Origin: Catonia carolina
Taxonomy: Eukaryota; Arthropoda; Insecta; Hemiptera; Achilidae
DNA: 64,000 nucleotides
Reading direction: 5' to 3'
NCBI GenBank assembly: GCA_035578175.1
Contig: JAQMRL010000014.1
Location: forward strand, 13,654,274 to 13,718,273
Both the position numbers and the translations under genes were made by a program. Below are positions 54,818-64,000 of this stretch, in pieces. Below the pieces are notes generated by a model. It saw only the letters and a list, made by a program, of their open reading frames with translations. It searched no databases and was not told where the DNA came from. Numbering within the stretch: the first letter of the stretch is position 1; each line of letters starts with the position of its first letter.

Positions 54818-55645
54818 TTTTTCTTGCCTGTATGAATATATAGGAAGGAAAGTATTGTTTTCATCACAATTTTTTGAAATCGAGTTTTCACCGGCTCTAC
54901 ACGTTTTCAGACCCCCTGAACTCAAAAAACATGTTTTTAGTGATTGGTCTGTGTGTCTGTGTGTGAACAGAATATCTCAAGAATGAAACATTGTACAAAG
55001 TTGAAAATTGAAACTTAAGTTAGATACCACTAGAGGACCCGACACAAACATTTTCATCAAAATCGGTCAACCGGAAGTGGTAGTTTATTCATGTCATTTT
55101 CCACTTATTTGCGGTTTTTTCAAAAACTGCTCATACGATTTTTAAAAATCGCCTCATTTACTACATTATTTAAGCTCTACAATATAGGGTAGGCGCCATA
55201 TCTGCTTGTTTTTTTTACAAGAAAACAGCCTCTCTAAGAATTTCAGCAGGCACGGCGCCTACCCTATCTTGTAGAGCATAATAAGTGTAGTAAATAAAAC
55301 GATTTTTAAAAAAATCGTATGAGCCGTTTTTTGAGAAAATTTCAAAAAGTGAAAAATCACACAAATAAAGTACTACTTCCGGTTGACCGATTTTGATAAA
55401 AATGCTCCTATCGGGTCCGGGAGTAGGATCTAACTTAAGTTTCAAGTTTCAAGTTCTTACAATTTTCCGTTCTTAAGATATTCTGTTCACACACACGCGC
55501 GAGTGCACACGCACACACTCACACAGATCAATGGCTATAAACATGTTTTTTTGGGTTCAGGGGGTCTAAAAACTTGTACATCCGGTGAAATCTCGATTTG
55601 GAAAAATCTAAATGAAAACAATACTTTCCTTCCATATATTCATAC
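54818..55645. mobile_element. palindromic R with two hairpin ends (R26)
   Basis: Minus-sense R from TTCTTGCCTGTATGAATATA to CGCCATATCTGCTT (about 55206), then plus-sense R from TTTACAAGAAAACAGCCTCT back to the hairpin end. The second hairpin is interrupted by repeat U at 55644, and its last bases GGAAGAGAAAGTA appear at 56519. Both outer ends are the same R terminus. Confidence 0.85.
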
Positions 55646-56517
55646 TAGCTAAAGAGTCCGTTCTTTGAACGGTTTCCTTGTTGCCGTGGACGGTCAGTTG
55701 GGGTACCATTTTCGATCCCGGTCAGGTCTGATATTCTTTAACTATTCATTGTTATCTACCTCCTTTCAACGTCAGCATTATTATTTATGAATAAAAATAG
55801 TTGAACGTAAAATAAAAGCGAGATTTTGGTGTTTTTAAATTATGATATGCAGCGCTTTATTATTTTCATAATAGATGAAAATAAATCACAATAGGAACAC
55901 CACGATGGTGACCACTATTAAGACGACTGATTAATTTTTGACAATGTGAGCGAGAAAAGGTGTATAGGGTACTTGTGGAATGAGTAGGTAGGTACTGACT
56001 GAATGAATACGGGTTTTACCGGCGCGTAGGCCTGTGTTTATTGTTCTGTTTATTTTGTATGTTAATATTCTTCTAAAAATATTGATTTATTTTTTTTTTT
56101 AATTGGTAATATCTCTGTTATTATGCATGAAAATGAAAAATTTTTCATGATCAAATTTATTCGTCTTTAAATGTTTCGTTATTTCGATATAAAATTTTTT
56201 GATGCATTGACTTTTATCGGAGATATTCGTAGTTTTTTGTTTACCCCTTCCTCCGAACACCCCTATCCTTTTGTGACATTAAAAACATTTATGGCCTATT
56301 TTTATTTCGATTATGTCCTGAACCTAGCTACCTAAATTCATTGAATTTGGTTTAGCGGTTCTTCCGTGGTGCCGAAACATACAGACAGACAAACAAACAG
56401 ACAAAAATTCAGCTGAATTTATTTTCGGTGTTTACGTGGTACACCTGGCGTAAAAACAAAATTTGGAGCATTTTGAAAAATTGTACAGACAAAATCACTG
56501 TTTTATTTGTATAGATA
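55644..56517. mobile_element. repeat U, copy 2, inside R terminal hairpin
   Basis: ACTAGCTAAAGAGTCCG to TTTGTATAGATA, matching 32577-33426. To the left lies R sequence CTTCCATATATTCAT; to the right AGGAAGAGAAAGTAAAAA, so the break is in the loop of the R hairpin. Confidence 0.8.
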
Positions 56518-56533
56518 AGGAAGAGAAAGTAAA

Positions 56534-56604
56534 AAAGGTTGAGAACGACTGCTTTAGTGATTAAAACGGGCCTTTTGGCTGATGACCTAAACAAAAACAC
56601 ATCA
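56534..56604 (+). mobile_element. SINE S 3' tail scrap
   Basis: GGGCCTTTTGGCTGATGACC, then TAAACAAAAACACA: only the last 40-50 bases of S. Confidence 0.6.
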
Positions 56605-57135
56605 AATTTATTTTTTGGCAAGTAGGAGTTAGGAATAAAAAACATCAATTTGTATTAAAAATATTTCAAATTAGTTTCATATTCAATATTCTACGGTGAA
56701 TGATCAACCAAAAGAAATTAAACGATTTAAAAATAGCGACGTCGATTTAAATGTTGATAAGAAAAAAATGTTAATTAATGTAAACCAGTATTTTAACATC
56801 TTAATAAAAATATTATGGAAAATAATAAAAAAAATACTTGAAATAATTCTGAAATTAATCCGCCGTGACTACTTCGCTTAAAGAAAATAATCATAAAAAT
56901 TACGTCGGTTACATGAAAAAATTATAATATTATTTCTGTAAACACAAAAATACTACATTTCTTCAGGTTGTATAAGAAAAAATTTATTGCTAATAAAAGT
57001 TGAAGATTTGTACAATGGTCGTTAAATACCTGAGTCAGTTGTTCCGCCCAAATGGAACTTCTTCTCTTTCATAGGTTGTTCAAAAAAATTCATCATTATC
57101 ATCCGACATTTTATTTTCATGCATTTAAAAAAAAA
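56605..57135. other. unassigned stretch
   Basis: A 61-codon Lys/Ile-rich frame (56696-56881) looks like chance. No repeat recognised. Confidence 0.4.
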
Positions 57136-58033
57136 TCTGGTGTGAAACACACACGAGTTTCTCTTACAAATTCAAATAATGAGCAATATAAACTAACATT
57201 AGTAATAAAACATTAGAAATAAACAAAAAACAATCCTCAAAAACATAACCTTGTTTTATTCATGAGTGAAAGACGCAAAATGAAAATCAACCTTAGTTTG
57301 GCTTAAAAATACGGAAAATCACTCTTTCACGTTAAACTAGGCTCTGTAGAGAAAAAATCTCTAATTAAAAGTTATAGATCTTTTAATTTCCTATAAATTT
57401 TATTATATAGCCCACCCTTTTGTTGTAAAATGCATACTGAGGCTGAAATGTAATAAAATCAATTTTTTACACGTTTTTTGTAAGAGAAACCAAAAATCGC
57501 TAATTACCACTAAACTAAGCGTTATACAAAAATAATGTTAAAATAAAAGTTGCAGGAATTTTAATTTTCAACAACTTTTATAATATACATTTTTACGCTA
57601 AAATGCATATTAAAGCCGCAATCTTAAAAAGAAACAATTTTTTACGAGAAAACAACTTCCTCAAAAATTTCAGCAGACATGGGCCTACCCTATCTTGTAA
57701 AGCATAAAAAATTTGGTTAAGAAGCCGATTTTTTAAAAAATGTAGGAGCCGTTTATGAAAAAATCGCAAAAAAGTGAAAAATGACACGAATAAACTACTA
57801 CTTAACTACATGTCGGGTTCTCTAGTAGTTTAAGTTTTAAGTTTCGAGTTCGTACGATGTTCTGTTCTTGAGATATTCTGTTCACACACACCCACAGACC
57901 AATCGCTAAAACCATGTTTTTTTGGGTTCAGGGGGTCTGAAAACGTGTAGATCCGGTGAAAACTCGATTTTGAAAAATCGACATGAAAACAATACTTTCC
58001 TTCCTATATATTCATATAGGCAAGAGAAAGTAA
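57136..58033 (+). mobile_element. repeat R copy, near full length (R27)
   Basis: ATCTGGTGTGAAACACACAC to CATATAGGCAAGAGAAAGTA. The CA tract is minimal (ACACACACCCACAGACC). A small gap removes part of the CGGTTGACCGATTTTG block near 57800. Confidence 0.9.
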
Positions 58034-58035
58034 AA

Positions 58036-58386
58036 ATCTTTTATTGAACACGCAGTCTTTGATATGCCATCGAAGAGTGTATACCGGGAAGTGGTTTGAT
58101 TCAAACAGTTACGTTTGAAGAAGATCAGCGTCACTGTGTGTTAACTAACATTTAGTTTTTTGTTTGTAAGTAGAATTAGTAAATTGGTTAAGTTTATTTA
58201 TTGTTATTAGTTAATTGTAATAAGTTTGTTATTTATTACAAGTAATTTATTGTAATTTACTTGTAAATTTAAGACACTTTATTAATTGTATTTTTTAGCT
58301 TGTAATAAATACTTGAATTCAAACTATAGATGGTTAATTATTTAATTTACCCGGATCCCAAACGGACCTTAGAGATAAGTGTCACA
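58036..58386 (+). mobile_element. LTR family A, 3' portion (A4)
   Basis: The last 350 bases of the LTR in the plus sense, with AATAAA at 58304-58309 and the end GGACCTTAGAGATAAGTGTC then ACA. The 5' side is missing where R27 ends, so R27 either inserted here or marks a deletion border. Confidence 0.75.
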
Positions 58387-58574
58387 ATATATCGGGAAGC
58401 CCTTGTATCGGTTTCCCCATGAGATGGGACATTTCATTTTGATAGGTTGGTAATAGTGTAATGTTGGCAGCATTACGTACAACATTCATTAATTGTCTGT
58501 AACGGTGGCTAGTGTGAGGTATGTCTCTGTGTAGTTAATATTTTTTTTTTTTACTTCGTAACGTTACTTTTAAA
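58387..58574. other. 5' region of element D copy 2
   Basis: Probably the 5' UTR of element D2, but the expected inverted end TAGACAAAA is not visible, so the left border is unknown. Confidence 0.35.
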
Positions 58575-59690
58575 ATGTTTAAAATTGAAGAACGCATTTA
58601 TATGCTTCAGTTGTGTTGGAAGCATCATGAAAATACTGTCTAAAATACTGGAAAAATTTAGTGATAAGTATCCAGGTGTGTCGTTACCAATTTGGCAATA
58701 TTTACGAAAGTTTAAAAAGAAATTTGGAAAGCGTATTAAATACCCCGAAATGTGGTCATCCACGATCGATTTGCAATGACGATAATCTTCAAAAGGTTGT
58801 TGAAGTGTTTGTGTCCAGACCTGGTAAATCAACTCGTAAGGCATCTTCTGAACTAAGGTTATCACAAACTAGCATGCATAGGATGATAAAGGAATTAAAA
58901 CTGAACCCATTTCGTCCATCTTGACTCCAAGCGTTTCATGAGGATGATAGTGACAGACGGTTGGAATTCTGTGAGACAGTCGCTATCCGTGCAAAATCCG
59001 ATTCAAAAATTTTGCGATCAATTTTATGACCTGATGAGGCATGTTTCAAACTCAATGGACGTGTTAATCAGCATAACTGCGTATACTGGTCGAATACAAA
59101 TCTTTATATTGTAATTCAAAAAGAGCCCAAAGTGTTTGGTGTTATGGTATCGATAGGTATTTCGAGTACTGCAGAGATAGGTCCTTATTTTTTCAAGCAA
59201 AATGTTAACTCGGAACATTACTTACAAATGCTGCAGGGAGTAGTATTTCCGGAACTTGAAAACAATCCTGTATACCATATATATAATCGCTCATCTGGCG
59301 ACAAGATGGGGTCCCAGGACATTTCGGTATCGAAGTTCGTGAGTTTTTATATTCTAAAGTTGATAAATGGATTGGTCGTCCTGGTACGATTGAACGGCCT
59401 ACGCGCTTGTCAGACTTAACGCCATATGATTTTTCACTGTGAGACATTGTAAAGGAACTAGTGTATTCTTCCAAGCCAAAAACCCTGCATGAACTAAAAT
59501 GTTCAATTGAAATTGTATTTGACTATGTAAATGATGATAAAATGTTACTGTTGAAAATTTGTGAATCAGTTTTAAGTCGCTGAATATAGTGTATAGAGAA
59601 TCATGGTGGACATTTTGAACACATGCTATAACATTTTTAAATTAATATGATATGTACAGTTCATGTAATAAATTTGATTTTTTGTCTATA
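58575..59690 (+). pseudogene. element D copy 2: DDE_3-type transposase, broken
   Basis: From MFKIEERIYMLQLCW through KYPGVSLPIWQYLRKFKKKF (HTH), DDNLQKVVEVFVSRPGKSTR, EACFKLNGRVNQ-like codons, FGVMVSIGISSTAEIGPYFF and WIGRPGTIERPTRLSDLTPY. It has several stops and shifts, but it keeps the N-terminal domain that D1 lacks. The right end is ACTGAT-free ATATGTACAGTTC...TTTTTTGTCTA, directly followed by the mariner at 59691. Confidence 0.75.
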
Positions 59691-61034
<1,344 letters not shown>

Positions 61035-61036
61035 TA

Positions 61037-61112
61037 TAGTTTCTTATTCTATTAACTTTTCTTCCAATTTCCACAAATATTGGGGAACCGACTTATGGAC
61101 CACCCTGAACAT
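61037..61112 (+). repeat. repeat X fragment
   Basis: TTTCTTATTCTATTAACTTT to TATTGGGGAACCGACTTATG, like 44045-44120. It begins right after the mariner. Confidence 0.6.
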
Positions 61113-61668
61113 GTAAATTATACTTTTAACATTTACAACGTATACACTTTAAGGATTTAAAAAAAAAATCATGTTTGGTGGGAGAAAGTAACAATGAAGA
61201 TACTTTTTGATACAACGTGTAGCTAAATATGGACTGATTTTAAAGACGGTGATATCAGAGAGATACAGTAGAGACATCTCATGATGCCCAGGCGTAAGTA
61301 TCAGCGGCTGTCACCGCTGTCTCAAATAACAAGATTTAATATGACGATTCCAAGTTGTAAAATACAAAAATAAATAAATAAAAATTATGTAACTACTAAA
61401 ACGGACTGTTTTAAACCTACTGGGATTTTCTATGGGAACCAGTCTTGTGTAGGCATTTCTTGGCCATTTCAAAGCTCACACATCACTACAGGTTATAAAA
61501 ATTAAGTTATTGTTTTTTTCTTTAAATCCGTAATGTGTGTACGTTACAATCTGTTTAATTTAAGTACAATAAGTAACCCCATGTAACACCTCAGTTTAGG
61601 TTTGTTTGGGATCTGAGTGTAATATATAAACTTACAACAATTTTATCCACATAATTATAATTTAATAT
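61113..61668. other. unassigned stretch
   Basis: No gene or repeat recognised. Confidence 0.4.
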
Positions 61669-61855
61669 TGTGACATTTATCTCTAAGGTCCGTTTTGGGA
61701 TCTGGGTAACGTGCGATCACACGGACTATATCATCCGTGCGATCGCCCGGACCGGGCGGTGTAAAATTGTCCTTGGCACATGGTCTGTGCGATGCACGAA
61801 TGTTATGTCCGGGCGCCCTGTTATTTCTGTCTTGTACTCGTCGATTCACTCATAA
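61669..61855 (-). mobile_element. LTR family A terminus joined to a GC-rich patch
   Basis: TGTGACATTTATCTCTAAGG to GGATCTGGGTA (61669-61707) is the outer 40 bases of family A. It then changes to GC-rich DNA (ATCCGTGCGATCGCCCGGAC, GTCCGGGCGCCC) seen nowhere else except for related words at 63712-63835. Confidence 0.5.
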
Positions 61856-61999
61856 AAATAGCGGTCTTTCCTGATTTATTGAAGATAGCCAGCTTTATTT
61901 AAGTTGTCAGACACAATTTTCAGACAGCCTGACCTAAAGTTATTAGTTTTAGCAATTTTTACTAATCTAAAAAAACATTAGTCATATTAGATCACCCTA

Positions 62000-63055
62000 T
62001 TTTATTATGGAAATTAAAATACTACGGGTATCGCACACTTTACTGCAATAGCTCTGTAAAATTAATCGGGTCGTTTCTTAAAAATCGATCACAGTGTGTG
62101 GATATTGATGGACCCAAAACGGGTTCATTTAAATCAAACTGTAAATTGTCTACTAGCGGAATACTACAGGGGTCTATTCTTGTCTCTCTATTGTGATGTA
62201 TTTATTAAGTAAATTAATAAATTTATAAAAATTTGTAATTAAATTAATTAAAATCTCCATAGTTTCTATCAAATTTCGTTACTGTAATGTTCGCTGATGA
62301 CAAGAGCAGTTAAAACGGAAACTAATAACGTAAAAAACAAAATGTGTAAATGGTTCTCTTGTAATAAATTAGAATTAAATATAAACGAAACTCTCTACAT
62401 TCAATTTTCTTTTACTTCACATCTATAACTCCGGTACCAAGTATCTTTTTGAACGGAAATATTTTAAAAAAGGAACGGACACCTAGGTCATAGCGTTTAC
62501 ATAGATGAGAACCTACCTTGAAATCACTTAGCCTACCTATTGAACCGTCTTCGCCCAATGTGCTTTTTTTGCGAAATCTCCGGAAAATCTTGTCGGAAGA
62601 AAACAGATGTTTGCTACTTATTTTGCGTTATTCCACTCTGTACTCAGCTATGGGGTTACGCCGGGGGGCAACTCAACCGAACAAAGATTTTTCACATACA
62701 AAAATACCCAGTTAGAATTATCGCAAACATCCCAAGGCATTTCTTGCCAAATATTGTTTGTTAAATACAATTTGCTCTTCTTAGCGTCTCATTATTTATA
62801 AAACATTTTAAAATTTGCGAAAAAGGAAATTAGCACGGTGTTATTTACAAAAAAAAAGTGCAATCATAATGAAACTCGCCACAACGATGACTACAGAATT
62901 GAACAATAAGTTATAGAACTTCAAAGTTCTCGAAAGGAATTTACTACCGTTCGGTTTTTCAACAAATTGCCATCTAAAATAAGATTCCTTAATCTATAAA
63001 ACTATGATCGGGAAGAAAAAGTTTTTTTTTAAATAAAAATCTACTATATTCTGAT
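62000..63055 (+). pseudogene. jockey-like LINE, decayed reverse transcriptase to C-terminus
   Basis: In changing frames: LKYYGYRTLYCNSSVKLIGS, SGILQGSILVSLL (GVPQGSILGPLL motif), then MFADDKS near 62288 (the catalytic FADD motif), KMCKWFSCNKLELNINET, LGHSVYIDENLTW, YFALFHSVLSYGVTPGGNST and VRFFNKLPSKIR. The order is right for a jockey/CR1-like ORF2. Many stops and shifts; no clear tail. Confidence 0.75.
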
Positions 63056-63389
63056 CAGGAGTTCTTAAATTATCTTATAAATAGTGCTCTTTAAATGTAA
63101 TCTGTGTAGAATTATAACATTAGATATTATAACATTGTATAGTATAAATGACGAACATGGAATTCCAATGTACAGTTTCAGTAAATTTTAAGTAGTAATT
63201 AAACTTCCTAGTTATTTTCTTAGTGAGAAAATAAAAAATAAAAAATGCTCAATTGTTTGTTAAAATAGTTTTTTAATGTAGGTCTATATACGTCTCGTAT
63301 TTGATTACCCAATGTCTATTCCTTTTTTGGTCCATGACAAATAAGATTTATGTATTTATATTCCTTATTACAGGCTTTCTTTTTTTTTA
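63056..63389. other. unassigned stretch
   Basis: AT-rich; nothing recognised. Confidence 0.4.
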
Positions 63390-63562
63390 ATTCATTTGTT
63401 TAACGTCGCATCAACTACAACGGTCATTAGCGACGACGTTGGGGTGTAACTATATACAATGGAGGATGAAATAATTTTTTGTAACGTATGAAAATATGCC
63501 ATGCCTGAGTGGGATTCGAACCCAGGACCGCATGATGATAGGCGAGCACGTTACCAACTACA
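63390..63562 (-). mobile_element. SINE Q, minus copy
   Basis: On the minus strand: TAGTTGGTAACGTGCTCGCC (A box), CCTGGGTTCGAATCCCACTC (B box), and the 3' end GATGCGACGTTAAACAAATG. Nearly the same head as at 12001. Confidence 0.85.
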
Positions 63563-64000
63563 GGCTTTCTTGTAATTAACAGATCTATCATATATTTTCT
63601 CTGCATTTTACAATATGTAGGCCTACTGTAATTAAATATAGTATATATAAATATCGTACAAAAAAATATGTACTGCGAATACTGTGTACTAAATCAAGTG
63701 TAGTCAACTAGACAGCGCACGGATGAATAACGCACGGATCAGTGTGCCAGCTTATATTTGAAACAGTGGTCTGATAGATGTAGTCTTAGCTTCATCCGGG
63801 CGTTCGCGCGGATGAGTTGAAGCGCCCGGACCTTCCCGCTTCAAAATCGGTCATTTCGGTCATTTCAGATAAACTTTATCACTCTTATTATTTACATTAA
63901 CATTTTTCAATTCTCGTCCCCCTCCGTAGAAAATTAGGCCGGAAAACATGAAAGAAAAAACGCTGATTCATCGCAATAATCAAATAATTGTTATATGTTA
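63563..64000. other. unassigned end of window with a GC-rich patch
   Basis: 63712-63835 is GC-rich (GCGCACGGATGAATAACGCA, CCGGGCGTTCGCGCGGATG, GCGCCCGGACC) and shares words with 61720-61815. No coding frame was recognised. Confidence 0.4.

Noticed and set aside
58036..58386. A complete LTR retrotransposon spanning 58-62 kb between LTR A4 and A5
   Set aside because: The two LTR pieces are in opposite senses and the DNA between them is element D, mariner and X, not gag-pol.

Overview
The window is AT-rich eukaryotic DNA, most likely from an arthropod and probably an insect. It is built almost entirely of nested transposable elements, with one clear host-type gene. The base composition, the tRNA-headed SINEs, the jockey-type LINE fragments, the DD34D mariner, the pogo and TTAA elements and the short-TSD solo LTRs all fit an insect. 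No prokaryotic operon, CRISPR array or rRNA was seen. The species cannot be named from sequence alone.

The only intact long protein gene is an intronless 430-codon UNC93-like/MFSD11-type transporter on the minus strand at 24396-25688. A five-unit satellite of about 98 bp lies just past its 3' end (23691-24185).

The main component is a family of about 1 kb, called repeat R here, with some twenty-five full, partial or rearranged copies. Taken in the + sense, an R copy starts with ATCTGGTGTG and a small hairpin. It contains a CA/GT microsatellite and a conserved internal stem, and ends with the hairpin CCTATAT-n-ATATAGG followed by CAAGAGAAAGTA. It shows no target duplication. I read it as a non-autonomous Helentron-like element, by inference only. 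Into and around R sit: SINE S (about 395 bp, 11-14 bp TSDs), SINE T and SINE Q (tRNA-like heads), jockey-like LINE 3' ends, a LINE called K whose 3' end resembles that of SINE S, an AAG-tailed LINE with a 14-bp TSD, two kinds of solo LTR with 4-bp TSDs, a TA-flanked pogo element, a TTAA-flanked element, a mariner with complete ends, a DUF4817/DDE_3-type Tc1/mariner relative (element D), and the unclassified repeats U, W, X and Y.

Layout: 0-6 kb holds a pogo end, a solo LTR inside SINE S, a long AAG tract, and element W inside R. 6-21 kb holds S, R nested in R, SINE Q, an R1-like LINE fragment, the TTAA element, LINE K and a GC-rich solo LTR. 21-24 kb is an LTR carrying a fold-back mariner, then the satellite. 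24-26 kb is the transporter gene. 26-46 kb is R, S, U, D and jockey mosaics. 47-48 kb is a kilobase of purine-rich triplet repeat. 49-54 kb holds tandemly triplicated SINE and LINE ends and the pogo element. 54-64 kb holds a palindromic R, U, an LTR piece, D2, mariner and a decayed LINE.

The most unusual signal is the palindrome TAGGCCTA, found 13 times where roughly one or fewer is expected. In about nine independent repeat copies, related copies have only TA at the same spot, as if GGCC plus a second TA had been added. Other signals worth following are fold-back derivatives of mariner and R, and two unrelated elements inserted in the terminal hairpin loop of R.
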